A DNA stretch of 64,000 nucleotides from the NCBI GenBank assembly GCA_016787525.1, contig JAEUUP010000129.1, positions 1 to 64,000 on the forward strand, read 5' to 3'. Each line of letters begins with the position of its first letter. Position 1 is the first letter of the stretch. Of the stretch, positions 52,548 through 62,169 are shown in pieces. This DNA is from Saprospiraceae bacterium (GTDB lineage: Bacteria; Bacteroidota; Bacteroidia; Chitinophagales; Saprospiraceae). A model generated the notes under the pieces. That model was not told the DNA's origin, did not search any database, and saw only the letters and a list, made by a program, of their open reading frames with translations. A program made the position numbers and the translations under genes.

Positions 52548-54458
52548 ATGAAATTCATTTTTTCCATATTCTTCATTGGTTTGGCTTCTGTTGTGTCAGC
52601 ACAGTTGAGATTTGAAGTTGTTAAATACCCTGAATTTTTGACACAAGAAAAGCGATTGTTTATAGCCACAGATTTTAATAATTGGGACCCAAGTAGTGAA
52701 GAATATGAGTTAAAAAAAGATGGCAAAGGCGTTTTTAGTATCACTTTACCTGATACCTTTCGATATTTTGAATATAAGTTTACACAAGGTTCGTGGCTAT
52801 CGTCAGAAGGAGGTCCAAATGGCTATGCACGTCCCAATCGTATTTATGAAAAAAGTAGTTCTGACACATCGAAAACAATAAAAATTGCGATTGAAACATG
52901 GGAAACTGTCCCTCAATATGAGTTCATCGTTTCTGGTTTACCTAAAAATACACCGCATGATGCTCATATATTCATTGCAGGCAATTTCAATTCTTGGAAT
53001 CCGTCTGACCCCAATTTTCGTTTGAAAAAGCAGTTGGATGGCTCTTATCGCATCTTAGTTTATTCGCAATTACCGAAATTAGAGTATAAATTCACACGTG
53101 GTTCGTGGGAATCAGTAGAAGGTCGCAGCAGTGGTAAGGCGCGCCCCAATCGTATTTTTACCAAAAACAGCTCAATGAGGAATAAAATTGCAGATATTGA
53201 GATTCTGAGTTGGGAGGATTTGACGGGTACATTCAATTATTATTCAATCTATGATATTTTACTGCTTTTTGCCGCTCTTCAAGGTCTTTTATTCATCATT
53301 GCTATACCGGGTATTCAAGATTACAATCGCCTTGCCAATCGGTGGTTGTTGATTTTGATGGGTTTTGTGTCGGTTTTGACTTTCATTCGTGTGATGTGGA
53401 CACATCGTGAAATAGCTGAGAACTACCCTAAGATTCAACTTTTGCCTGATTTCATACTCTTGATATATGCACCATTGTTTTACTTTTATTTACAAAAACT
53501 GCTTTTTCAGTCTCAAAAACTTGCTGTCAAGCGAGCACTTCATTTTATACCTGTGCTTCTTCAGTTTTTTGTCTATTTGCCCTACTTTTTGATGGATGCT
53601 CGGATTTTAAAACTCAAAATTGTGAATCAAGATACGGATCTGCAAATTGTTTTTGGTGGCGTGGGACTTATTGGCTTGATTGCAAATGCCTATTATTGGG
53701 CTTTATCGTTTAAAGCTATTCGGGTTTACAAAGAACAATACCAAACGCGATACTCTTACGAGCAAAGCCTACACTATCTCAACACAGTGTTAGCAATACA
53801 AGCTATTTGCCTTGTTTTGTGGCTATTTACAGGCATTCTCTATCTATTCGGAGGTTTTGTATTTGCCCAAAATAGTGATATTATGGAAAAAAGTATAGAT
53901 GTGATTTGGCTGGTTTTCTCAACTATCAACTATTTTTTAGGGTACTACGCCATCCATCAGCCCGAAGTTTTCAAAATGCCGCAACCCGAAGAACTGCTCA
54001 AAGAAGAGCCGACTTCTGTCATTGAAGCCATTTCTGAAAAAATACGTACCAAGCCGACCCCCTCAGTATCAGTAGCAAAAGAAAAGGTATGGGATGAGAA
54101 TTTGACCGTACAAAAAGAAAAAATTGAAGACTATTTGAAAAAAAGCCGCGCTTATTCAAATCCAAACTTGTCGCTCAACGAATTGGCTGCTAAGTTGAAA
54201 ATGCCACCACACACCTTATCAAAAATCATAAACGATGGTTTTGGGGTCAATTTTTTCGATTTTATCAACAGCTACCGCATCGAGGAGTTCAAAAAACTGG
54301 TGCATGACCCACGTTACAAGAACCAAACTTTTTTAGCGATTGCCTTTGAAGTGGGTTTTAATTCAAAAACAGCTTTTAATCGTTCATTTAAAAAAATGAC
54401 CAACCAAACGCCACGCGACTATATATTAGGTGTCAACGAACAGGTTGAAGAAGCCTAA
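52548..54458 (+). CDS. Membrane-bound AraC-family regulator with two N-terminal CBM48-like domains
   Basis: From a signal peptide (ends VVSAQ) the 636-residue protein has two tandem ~100-residue repeats, each with FNNWDP or FNSWNP, KYKF/EYKFT and a terminal GxARPNRI. These resemble glycogen-binding (AMPK/CBM48) folds. About seven membrane helices follow (about 230-460) and then a C-terminal AraC HTH (LSLNELAAKLKMPPHTLSKI; FLAIAFEVGFNSKTAFNRSF). Outside sensing of a glycan and direct control of transcription at the membrane is inferred. The frame is open from 52479, but the ATG at 52548 gives the signal peptide. One motif copy (54059) lies in the linker. Confidence 0.85.
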   Translation: MKFIFSIFFIGLASVVSAQLRFEVVKYPEFLTQEKRLFIATDFNNWDPSSEEYELKKDGKGVFSITLPDTFRYFEYKFTQGSWLSSEGGPNGYARPNRIYEKSSSDTSKTIKIAIETWETVPQYEFIVSGLPKNTPHDAHIFIAGNFNSWNPSDPNFRLKKQLDGSYRILVYSQLPKLEYKFTRGSWESVEGRSSGKARPNRIFTKNSSMRNKIADIEILSWEDLTGTFNYYSIYDILLLFAALQGLLFIIAIPGIQDYNRLANRWLLILMGFVSVLTFIRVMWTHREIAENYPKIQLLPDFILLIYAPLFYFYLQKLLFQSQKLAVKRALHFIPVLLQFFVYLPYFLMDARILKLKIVNQDTDLQIVFGGVGLIGLIANAYYWALSFKAIRVYKEQYQTRYSYEQSLHYLNTVLAIQAICLVLWLFTGILYLFGGFVFAQNSDIMEKSIDVIWLVFSTINYFLGYYAIHQPEVFKMPQPEELLKEEPTSVIEAISEKIRTKPTPSVSVAKEKVWDENLTVQKEKIEDYLKKSRAYSNPNLSLNELAAKLKMPPHTLSKIINDGFGVNFFDFINSYRIEEFKKLVHDPRYKNQTFLAIAFEVGFNSKTAFNRSFKKMTNQTPRDYILGVNEQVEEA

Positions 54459-54459
54459 A

Positions 54460-54480
54460 TCTCGGAAACGTTCTCGCAAC
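54460..54480. promoter_or_regulatory. Candidate LacI-type operator before the CE12-GH28 gene
   Basis: TCGGAAACGTTCTCGCAA (54462-54479) is the reverse complement of a near-copy (19 of 21 positions over the full element) of the operator at 30374-30394 before the GH105 gene. It lies 98 nt before the start of the next gene. Confidence 0.65.
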
Positions 54481-54577
54481 TATTGTCTTTGCACTGCTTT
54501 TCTGAAACTAAATTTGCCTAACTACTTCGATTATATATGAATTTGGCTTTTGGTTTCTAAACAATAAGAATTGCATT

Positions 54578-56794
54578 ATGAAAAATATCATTTCTGTTTT
54601 TTATCACAAATCTGTCAGAGCAGGTTTGTGCCTTTCTGTCCTCGCTCTCATGTTGGCATGGACTTTACCTGACGACAAACCAACCGTTTTCTTGTGTGGC
54701 GACTCCACAATGGCAAACAAAGCACTCATTGATGCACCTGAAACAGGGTGGGGGATGGTTTTTCCTGAGTTTTTCACAGATGCAGTGCGCATCGAAAATC
54801 ATGCGGTCAATGGACGCTCAACCAAAAGTTTCCGAACGTTGGGGCATTGGAAAGGGGTGATGGATAAAGTGAAACAAGGCGACTATGTGGTTCTGCAATT
54901 TGGGCATAATGACCAAAAAGAAGGCGATACAACACGTTATGCAGCCCCACAAACCGACTACAAAAAGAACCTAACCCGATTTATTGAAGAAATAAAAGCC
55001 AAAGGAGCAAATCCTATTTTGGCTACTCCCGTCAATCGTCGCAAATTCGATGACAAAGGTGTCTTCGTAGATCAACATGGAGAGTACCCCTCAGTAGTGC
55101 GGGCTTTGGCGAAAGAACTGCACATTCCACTATTGGATATGCACCAAAAAAGCCAAAAAGTGATAGAAGCACATGGTGTAGAAGGGTCGAAAAATATTTT
55201 TATGCACTTCATCGGTGGTTATTACCTTAAACACCCAAAAGGTATCGAAGACAATACCCATTTCAGTCGTTACGGTGCTGAATTGATGGCAAGTTTGGCA
55301 GCCGAATCTTTGGTTGAAATAGGTCATCCGTTGCGTAGTTTTCTAAAAAAATCCCCTTTTGAAGAAAAATATGCTTTTGAACTGCCTAAAATTTGCTTGC
55401 CCGCTTTTCGGCGCGATACATACAATATTGTCCGTTATGGCGCAAAACCCGATGGCGTGACACTCAATACGCAAGCCATCAATCAAGCCATTGATATGGC
55501 ACACCAAGCAGGCGGAGGTGTGGTACTCATTCCCTCGGGTGTGTGGTTGACGGCAGGCATCGTCTTGAAGAGTAACGTCAATTTACATCTGAACAAAGGT
55601 GCATTGGTGCTTTTCACCGACGATAAAAAGGCATTTCCATTGGTTGTCGCAACCTATGAAGGTGTTGAAACCTATCGCTGTCAAGCACCTATTTCAGCAA
55701 CAGATGCTGAAAATATTGCCGTTACAGGCGACGGAATCTTCGATGGCAACGGGCAAGTGTGGCGTATGCTCAAACGCAGTAAAGTAAATGAGGCCGAATG
55801 GAAAAAAATAACGGCTCTCAAAGGAGGTGTTTTTGATGAGAAAAAAGAAAACTGGTACCCTTCCGAACAGTCCTACAAAGGCAATCAATGGTATAAGCCA
55901 GGACTTTTGATGTCGTCGAAAGAAGAATATGAAACCATACATGACTTTTTGCGCCCCAATATGGTGGTCATCAATCGGTGCAAAAAAGTATTGCTCGAAG
56001 GCGTTACGTTCCAAAACTCACCTGCGTGGACAATGCACCCACTCTTGACGGAACATTTGACCATCAGAAATGTACTGTCGAAAGCACCGAGTTTTGCTCA
56101 AAATAGTGATGCTTTGGACTTAGAGTCGTGCCGCAACGTTCTTGTTGAAGGCTGCCATTTCGATGTAGGCGATGATGGCATCACGCTCAAGTCTGGGCGC
56201 GACGAATTTGGTCGAAAAAGAGGTATTCCTACCGAAAATGTCATCATCAAAGACACCAAAGTGTATCAAGCACATGGCGGATTTGTGATTGGCTCCGAAA
56301 TGTCAGGTGGTGTACGCAATATTTTTGTATCCAATTGCACATTCATGGGTTCAGATATTGGCTTACGTTTCAAAACCACACGCGGTAGGGGCGGAATTGT
56401 CGAAAATATATACATTTCAGATATTACCATGAGCGATATTCCAGCCGAAGCTATTTTGTTCGATATGTACTACAACGGCAAAGAAGCGGCAGAAGCACTC
56501 AAAAACCCACAAGGCGATCTAAAACCTGTCAACGAAGGGACCCCTCAGTTCCGCAACTTCTTTATTCGCAACATCACTTGCCGTGGGGCGCAATATGGCG
56601 TTTTTGTTCAAGGGTTGCCTGAAATGAATGTGCAGAATGTTGTGATTGAGAATGCCGTTCTACAAGCCAAAAAAGCCATGTTCTGTACAGCAGGGGAGGG
56701 CATTCAGTTAAAAAATGTACAGTTTATTGCAGAAGAGAAAGACATCAAAGTGGTTAATAGTAAAAAAGTTGTAGTCAACGGGGTCAAATATTGA
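54578..56794 (+). CDS. CE12 acetylesterase fused to GH28 polygalacturonase
   Basis: The 738-residue exported protein has an SGNH-hydrolase module (about 30-250) with GDSTMANKA (nucleophile Ser), QFGHNDQKEG and DNTHFSRYG (catalytic Asp/His), as in rhamnogalacturonan acetylesterases (CE12). The GH28 beta-helix (about 275-738) has QNSDALDLESC, DVGDDGITLKSGRD and HGGFVIGSEMSGG with the catalytic Asp and His residues. Deacetylation and hydrolysis of pectin backbone would be coupled. It is flanked upstream by a LacI-type operator. One full motif copy (55087) and one one-mismatch copy (56541) are inside. Confidence 0.92.
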   Translation: MKNIISVFYHKSVRAGLCLSVLALMLAWTLPDDKPTVFLCGDSTMANKALIDAPETGWGMVFPEFFTDAVRIENHAVNGRSTKSFRTLGHWKGVMDKVKQGDYVVLQFGHNDQKEGDTTRYAAPQTDYKKNLTRFIEEIKAKGANPILATPVNRRKFDDKGVFVDQHGEYPSVVRALAKELHIPLLDMHQKSQKVIEAHGVEGSKNIFMHFIGGYYLKHPKGIEDNTHFSRYGAELMASLAAESLVEIGHPLRSFLKKSPFEEKYAFELPKICLPAFRRDTYNIVRYGAKPDGVTLNTQAINQAIDMAHQAGGGVVLIPSGVWLTAGIVLKSNVNLHLNKGALVLFTDDKKAFPLVVATYEGVETYRCQAPISATDAENIAVTGDGIFDGNGQVWRMLKRSKVNEAEWKKITALKGGVFDEKKENWYPSEQSYKGNQWYKPGLLMSSKEEYETIHDFLRPNMVVINRCKKVLLEGVTFQNSPAWTMHPLLTEHLTIRNVLSKAPSFAQNSDALDLESCRNVLVEGCHFDVGDDGITLKSGRDEFGRKRGIPTENVIIKDTKVYQAHGGFVIGSEMSGGVRNIFVSNCTFMGSDIGLRFKTTRGRGGIVENIYISDITMSDIPAEAILFDMYYNGKEAAEALKNPQGDLKPVNEGTPQFRNFFIRNITCRGAQYGVFVQGLPEMNVQNVVIENAVLQAKKAMFCTAGEGIQLKNVQFIAEEKDIKVVNSKKVVVNGVKY

Positions 56795-56795
56795 C

Positions 56796-56805
56796 CCCCT
56801 CAGTA
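56796..56805 (-). repeat. TACTGAGGGG copy abutting a terminator
   Basis: The motif begins 2 nt after the CE12-GH28 stop and overlaps the first bases of the terminator stem at 56804. Compare the arrangement at 20367-20376. Confidence 0.85.
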
Positions 56806-56841
56806 TGACGAGCCAAAATTCTCTCCTTTGGCTCGTCATAT
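56804..56841 (+). terminator. Terminator after the CE12-GH28 gene
   Basis: Arms ATGACGAGCCAAA and TTTGGCTCGTCAT flank a 10-12 nt loop directly behind the gene. Confidence 0.75.
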
Positions 56842-57102
56842 CATCCAATTCCTGCCAAAAACCCGTGCCGATGTGCTGCACAACGCTTCATTTCGTTTCA
56901 TAGACACTTCATTTAAGTTTTTATACGCTTTATTATCCTAAATTTCGATAACGATACTGAGGGGTGCATCTTTGCACCATCAAAAGCGAAAACAAATTTT
57001 TATTGCCAATGAAACAGCTTTGCCTCGCTTTTGCCATGAAGCCAATGAAAATGTTTTTTTTAAATCCAATTGTTTAACAAATTTAATTTTTTTTAAAAAC
57101 CA

Positions 57103-58116
57103 GTGAAACAGATTAGAAACCTTTTCGCCGCCCTCATAGTGGTGGCAACAACAGCTATTGCTTGTGAAAAAGAAACCCTTCAACCACAAAACCCGCAGCA
57201 CAACACCGAAGTAGATTACAGCCCACCACAGAGCAATATCATTCATTTGCGTTCTGGAAGTTCGGTGAACACCCAGACGGTTACGTTCACCAATGCCAGT
57301 GGTTTGACTTTATCAGCCAGATTGGTGACACCTAACAACATACAGCCCAATGAAAAATTGCCTGCTATGGTTATTTTGCACGGTTGTGGTGGCATGTGGA
57401 GCAACGACAATCCTGCGAATGGCATGAAAAACAATTTCAACGAATGGGCCTCAGAATTCAGTGCGCGCCGCATTGTGGCGTTGTTTATTGACAGTTATGT
57501 GCCACGTAACCTTGTTGAATTTTGTGAAAAAAATCCAACCAACGACACGATTTGCTCACCTGCTTACGAGCGCACAAAAGACCCTTATGCAGGTTTGGCT
57601 TATTTGAAAACATTGAGTTATGTGGACGGTAGTCGTATTGGTATGATGGGTTTTTCGCACGGTGGTTCTACGGCTCTTTCGGCCATCGTTGATGCGCCTT
57701 ATGTTACTAAATCACTTTGGACTGTGAGCTACAAAATTGATAGTACAACGACTTTCAAAGACACAGTATCTGCTCCTGTTGCCAAACCCACCACAGGTGG
57801 ATTCAAAACGGCTATTGCTTACTATCCTGGAGCGGGTTTCTTTGGTTATTACGGTAGCACCACAGACTATAAAGTTGGTAAATACCGCAATTATGCGCCC
57901 ACTTTGATTTTAGGTGCTGCCAAAGACCCTCTATTGCCTGCTACAAGGGTGTTGAAAGACAAAGCTGTGTATCACAATGGTCAAACCATCGAATTGGTAG
58001 AATACGCTAATGCCAACCATTCTTTCGATGAAGCGACTACTTCTGGAACAGATGACTTTACTGCTAAAGAAGCAGCTCGAACAAAAGTCTGGAGTTGGTT
58101 GACAACTAACTTGTAA
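57103..58116 (+). CDS. Dienelactone hydrolase-family lipoprotein
   Basis: The 337-residue alpha/beta hydrolase starts at a GTG and has a lipoprotein signal ending TTAIAC. It has the oxyanion region VILHGCGGMW, the nucleophile elbow GFSHGGS (Ser) and a C-terminal ANHSFDE (His). The family hydrolyses small esters or lactones; the substrate is unknown. Proximity to pectin enzymes could suggest a role in removing ester groups, but this is weak. An interspersed motif copy (56955) lies upstream. Confidence 0.8.
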   Translation: MKQIRNLFAALIVVATTAIACEKETLQPQNPQHNTEVDYSPPQSNIIHLRSGSSVNTQTVTFTNASGLTLSARLVTPNNIQPNEKLPAMVILHGCGGMWSNDNPANGMKNNFNEWASEFSARRIVALFIDSYVPRNLVEFCEKNPTNDTICSPAYERTKDPYAGLAYLKTLSYVDGSRIGMMGFSHGGSTALSAIVDAPYVTKSLWTVSYKIDSTTTFKDTVSAPVAKPTTGGFKTAIAYYPGAGFFGYYGSTTDYKVGKYRNYAPTLILGAAKDPLLPATRVLKDKAVYHNGQTIELVEYANANHSFDEATTSGTDDFTAKEAARTKVWSWLTTNL

Positions 58117-58209
58117 AAGTGCTAATTTGATACCGACGTAAAAAAGTGCTAAAACGTTGGGGAAATTTTAATAGTTTGCCCAACGTAATTATTTGATTTT
58201 CATAGATTT

Positions 58210-58242
58210 AGATTTAGGGAAATTTTAAATTTTCCTAAATCT
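58210..58242. terminator. AT-rich palindrome downstream of the hydrolase
   Basis: The near-palindrome AGATTTAGGGAAATTT with AAATTTTCCTAAATCT belongs to the group of long AT-rich hairpins found after several genes here. Confidence 0.5.
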
Positions 58243-58272
58243 GGGTAACAATTTAATGTCGGTATTAAAATC

Positions 58273-58325
58273 TAAACTGATAAAGCCTCGATTTTCGTGA
58301 TAGAAAATCGAGGCTTTATCAGTTT
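58273..58325. terminator. Strong bidirectional terminator between convergent genes
   Basis: Very long arms, AAACTGATAAAGCCTCGATT (extending to TTC) and the complementary GAAAATCGAGGCTTTATCAG, flank a short loop between the hydrolase and the LytTR regulator. Confidence 0.85.
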
Positions 58326-58359
58326 ATAAATGCTTAGGAGCATTTAAAGATACTCAGTT

Positions 58360-59133
58360 TTAACGCTCCCACCAACGTTTGAAGGCGGGGGCTTTTTCGC
58401 GACTAATATCTTGAGACATACTGAGGGGGGCCTTTAAATGCAAAACCAATTTTTGATTTTCTAAAGGTTTGATACTTTGAATGGCATCAATGTGAATGAT
58501 ACTTTGGCGATTGGCACGGTAATAAAACTTAGGATTCAGCAATTCTTCGATTTCATCAAGCGTGGTATAATCGGTGATGAAACGCTCACCGCTGAATGTG
58601 TAGATATAAATCAAACTATCGCGCAGAAAAAGGGCAATGTCTTTGGTCATAATCGGTACCCAATTGCGTTTGACGCTGACCACAAATTTTTCCTTATAGA
58701 TAGGTATTTTTTTATCATTACTTTGGATGGTTTGCATGAGGTCGGGTAGGGTATTGGGCGCGCTATCCATACTACCGATGATAAGGCGTGCTTTTTGAAT
58801 AGCCTTTTTCAAGTCTTCGGCATCAACAGGCTTGAGCAAATAATCAATGCCATTGACTTTGAACGCTCTGACAGCATACTCATCATAAGCGGTTGTGAAA
58901 ATGATGGGACATTTAAGCTGAAAATGTTCAAAAAGTTCAAAACTGATACCATCGCTGAGTTGAATATCCATAAACATCAAGTCTGGTTCAGCGTTGTTGA
59001 GCAGCCAGCGTTTGGCTGTTTTGAGACTGGGTAGAATCTCAATAACTTGAACATCGTCGGCGACAGCCGTTATTTTACTGTGCAATTGGCGTGCAATGAG
59101 TGATTCGTCTTCAATAATTATCGCTTTTATCAT
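58360..59133 (-). CDS. LytTR-family response regulator
   Basis: The 257-residue regulator has a receiver domain (IIIEDESLIARQLHSKI; phospho-acceptor Asp in LMFMDIQLSDG; Lys in YLLKPVD) and a C-terminal LytTR DNA-binding domain (about 155-257: YRANRQSIIHIDAIQSIKPL). It overlaps the end of the sensor gene by 4 nt, indicating translational coupling. Targets are unknown, as no LytTR direct repeats were identified. One motif copy (58419), APLSMSQ, near the C-terminus. Confidence 0.93.
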   Translation of the reverse strand: MIKAIIIEDESLIARQLHSKITAVADDVQVIEILPSLKTAKRWLLNNAEPDLMFMDIQLSDGISFELFEHFQLKCPIIFTTAYDEYAVRAFKVNGIDYLLKPVDAEDLKKAIQKARLIIGSMDSAPNTLPDLMQTIQSNDKKIPIYKEKFVVSVKRNWVPIMTKDIALFLRDSLIYIYTFSGERFITDYTTLDEIEELLNPKFYYRANRQSIIHIDAIQSIKPLENQKLVLHLKAPLSMSQDISREKAPAFKRWWER

Positions 59134-62100
59134 AAGAGTGGAATTTTTACAATGAAATGAGTGTCGTTTTCTATTATCTCAACAGGTGTATTGGTGAGGT
59201 AACGATAGAGATTGACAAAATTGACCAAACCTCGTTTGTTGCTCGTGGCAACAAAGTTTTTCTTTTGCAAATTGTTGCGCACAATAAGCGTTTGCCCCCC
59301 CTCTCCAGTAGGAGTTCTTTGAACAGTATTTTCGGTAAAAATATCAATCACCAGCGGTGTTTCGCTGTCAATGATATTGTGTTTCATAGCATTCTCGATG
59401 AGATTTTGGAGGGTTACAGGCACTATTTTTTGTTGCAAAGCCATTTCAGAAACAGTGATATTGACAATCAATCCTTCTTCAAAACGCGTTTTTTGCAGTT
59501 TTACAAAGTTTTCAGCAAACTTAATTTCATCGCTGAGCTGTACCGTTTCAGATTCACTGCTTTTGAGGATATACCGATATGTTTTACTCAAACTTTCTAA
59601 GAAATCGTTGGCAATTTTGCTATCAATCTGAATCAAACTACTGAGGGAGGTCAATGAGTTGAACAGAAAATGTGGATTGAGCTGTTGTTTCAAACCTTCG
59701 TACTGCATCACTGATTTTTCTTTTTCGAGCAATTGAGCCTTGCGTTGTAAGTCGGCAAGTCGCTCTCTTTGCTCGTTGCGATTGCGCCAATAAGCATAAA
59801 CTAAACCACCGAACAAGGCAAACCACAAAGCCCAAAACCAAAAAGACTTGTAGAAAACCACATCCACATGCACATCAATTGTTTTTTCTTCAACCTGCCA
59901 ATCATTCACATTGAGGCTGGCTTTGTAGCGAAACGTATAGTTGCCGCCCGACAAATTGGTGTAAACAACCTTTGGGTCTTGTGTAATATGCCATTCTGTG
60001 TCGAATCCATCGAGTTTGTAGGCAAACCACGTTTGTGAGGGATTGAAATAATTGAGAGCTACCAGATTGAGCGAAATGGAGTTTTCATGTGGTTGAAGTT
60101 TAATAGCAATATGTGCTCCACCGTCATCTTCCACCAATTGCTTTTCTACGTTTGCCGCAGAAAAATGCGAAATATAGCAATTGAGTTTGCGCTTTTCAGT
60201 TGTATAATTCAATGGATTGAAACGGATATAACCTTTTTGTGTGGGCATAATGATGTCGCCCGAAGACGTTGTATAGCTTTCATGTTCTGTAAATGCCAAT
60301 GTGGGCAAACCATCTTGCAGACCAAAATGCGTAAAACTTTGACGACTGCTGTCCAAAAGCATTAAGCCACGGGTTGTACCAATCCAAATGCGATTCAAGG
60401 CATCCACAGCGAGACAAGACGCGGAATTACTACACAGTCCATTATCAGTGTTGTAAGTTTTGAATAAGTTGGTTTCGACGTTGATTTCCGTCACACCATG
60501 GCTTGTTGCAATCCAAATATGACCATTTAGGTCTTCTTTGATGGACATAACCAGATTGCCTGCGATGGAATTGACACCGTTACTTTTCCAATGGTACGTT
60601 TTTTGAGTGTTAGGGTCGTACATGCCCAAGCCTTTCTCACTGAAACCCAACCAATACCGTCCTTTGCTGTCGTGTAGAAACGACCAACCTTCTAAGCCCA
60701 CAAAGCGTTTCAAATAAGGATGTTCGCTAATGCTCTTCAAGGTCAGAGTTTGAGGGTCGAATTGATAATAACCATCGCCATCTATTGTTGAAAACCAAAA
60801 CTGATTATTTCTATCCTTAAATAAACGCATATAACTCAATTTAGGCAATTGTTTGTCAAAAAACAGCATTTTGCTGGTCTGAGTATCGTATCGGTTAAGT
60901 CCTTTCGACGTGACGACCCAGATATTGTCTTGATTGTCGCTTATGACTTGTCGGATAGAGTTGTAGGCGATGACTGGAGGTTTGTTGAGTTCATTGCGCC
61001 ATTCACGATAGGTTTTTGTTTTTATATCGTATTTCGACACGCCATCCACTGCTCCAAACCACAGGTTTTTGTCCTTGTCTTCTACCACAGAGCGCGCCCA
61101 ACGACGGCTTCGGATGCCGAAATCTTTGCCAAAAGGCAAAATGGTTTCAAATAGATTGCGTTCGGGGTGGAAATAGTTGATGCCTTCATTGCCACCGAGC
61201 CAAATAGTGCCTTCTTTGTCGCAAAAAATGCTCAAATGCACATTGCACGACGGAGTCCAAGTCTTTTGTTCATCCAATACATATTGCTTAAAACCATTGG
61301 TTTCAGGCAGATATTGCAACAAACCAATGTGTTTGGTACTAATCCAAATACCGTTTTTCTTATCTTTAAGAACGAAATACTCTCTTGACAAAGCAGGGTC
61401 AAGAGTCAGTAAAGGCGCATCATAGACTTCCAAATCTTGAAAATCAGCCGTCAACCGCACAACTTTGGGCATACTCAAAGTGGTTAACCACAAACGATTC
61501 TGTTCGTCGAAACCCAACGACCCAATGGATAAATTGCCAATAGACGCAGTTTTGATACTGAGGGGTAGCTTCCACGCTTTTTCTGTACCACAATCAAAAA
61601 CAATGATACCTTGATCCGAACCAATGTACAAACGGTTGTCTTTCAAAACAGCTTCTGTTAAAGGCGCAGCTAACAAACTATCTTTTTCACCATATCGAAC
61701 AGTTTTATTACTGAGGGGGGTATATTTAATCAGACCTTTGTCTGTCATCATAAAAATATCTTTACCCATCGCTATCATGCGATAAATAGTTAGTCCGTTG
61801 AAGGTTTCAATGCGATTAAAATTGTTTTTAGCATAGTTTAACTCCGCCAAACCACTGTCGAACCCAAAAAACAAACGTCCCGACCCATCTGTCACCATGC
61901 TGTAAACGATGCCCGACAAAGGCGAGTGATTGTTGCCTGAACGATAGGCGTATGTTCTGATTTTTTGCCCATCGTACCGATTCAATGCCCCCAAACTACC
62001 GAACCACATATAGCCCCACTTGTCCTGCCCAATCATCTGTATATGCCCATCGTGCAAACCATCGGCAACCGTTAGGTGTCGAAAGCTAATGGGTGGCGTT

Positions 62101-62162
62101 TGTCCATAAAGACTGATCCAACTCAACCAACAAATGAGAAAAAAAGGTAGAGCTTTAGTCAT
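59130..62162 (-). CDS. LytS-type sensor kinase with two-component propeller sensor
   Basis: The ~1010-residue protein has a signal peptide (ends SLYGQ) and a periplasmic double propeller (about 25-650) made of repeats such as MWFGSLGALNRYD, IWISTKHIGLLQY, IWLGGNEGINYF and IWIGTTRGLMLLD. A Y_Y_Y domain, one membrane helix and a HisKA_7TM/LytS kinase (QLNPHFLFNSLTSLSSLIQI with His, then ENAMKHNI) follow. The ATG at 62162 is preferred to 62186, which would overlap the globin. Two motif copies are within the first ~600 nt, and the remaining 2.4 kb has none; one one-mismatch copy is at 59639. Confidence 0.93.
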   Translation of the reverse strand: MTKALPFFLICWLSWISLYGQTPPISFRHLTVADGLHDGHIQMIGQDKWGYMWFGSLGALNRYDGQKIRTYAYRSGNNHSPLSGIVYSMVTDGSGRLFFGFDSGLAELNYAKNNFNRIETFNGLTIYRMIAMGKDIFMMTDKGLIKYTPLSNKTVRYGEKDSLLAAPLTEAVLKDNRLYIGSDQGIIVFDCGTEKAWKLPLSIKTASIGNLSIGSLGFDEQNRLWLTTLSMPKVVRLTADFQDLEVYDAPLLTLDPALSREYFVLKDKKNGIWISTKHIGLLQYLPETNGFKQYVLDEQKTWTPSCNVHLSIFCDKEGTIWLGGNEGINYFHPERNLFETILPFGKDFGIRSRRWARSVVEDKDKNLWFGAVDGVSKYDIKTKTYREWRNELNKPPVIAYNSIRQVISDNQDNIWVVTSKGLNRYDTQTSKMLFFDKQLPKLSYMRLFKDRNNQFWFSTIDGDGYYQFDPQTLTLKSISEHPYLKRFVGLEGWSFLHDSKGRYWLGFSEKGLGMYDPNTQKTYHWKSNGVNSIAGNLVMSIKEDLNGHIWIATSHGVTEINVETNLFKTYNTDNGLCSNSASCLAVDALNRIWIGTTRGLMLLDSSRQSFTHFGLQDGLPTLAFTEHESYTTSSGDIIMPTQKGYIRFNPLNYTTEKRKLNCYISHFSAANVEKQLVEDDGGAHIAIKLQPHENSISLNLVALNYFNPSQTWFAYKLDGFDTEWHITQDPKVVYTNLSGGNYTFRYKASLNVNDWQVEEKTIDVHVDVVFYKSFWFWALWFALFGGLVYAYWRNRNEQRERLADLQRKAQLLEKEKSVMQYEGLKQQLNPHFLFNSLTSLSSLIQIDSKIANDFLESLSKTYRYILKSSESETVQLSDEIKFAENFVKLQKTRFEEGLIVNITVSEMALQQKIVPVTLQNLIENAMKHNIIDSETPLVIDIFTENTVQRTPTGEGGQTLIVRNNLQKKNFVATSNKRGLVNFVNLYRYLTNTPVEIIENDTHFIVKIPLL

Positions 62163-62169
62163 TTGATTT

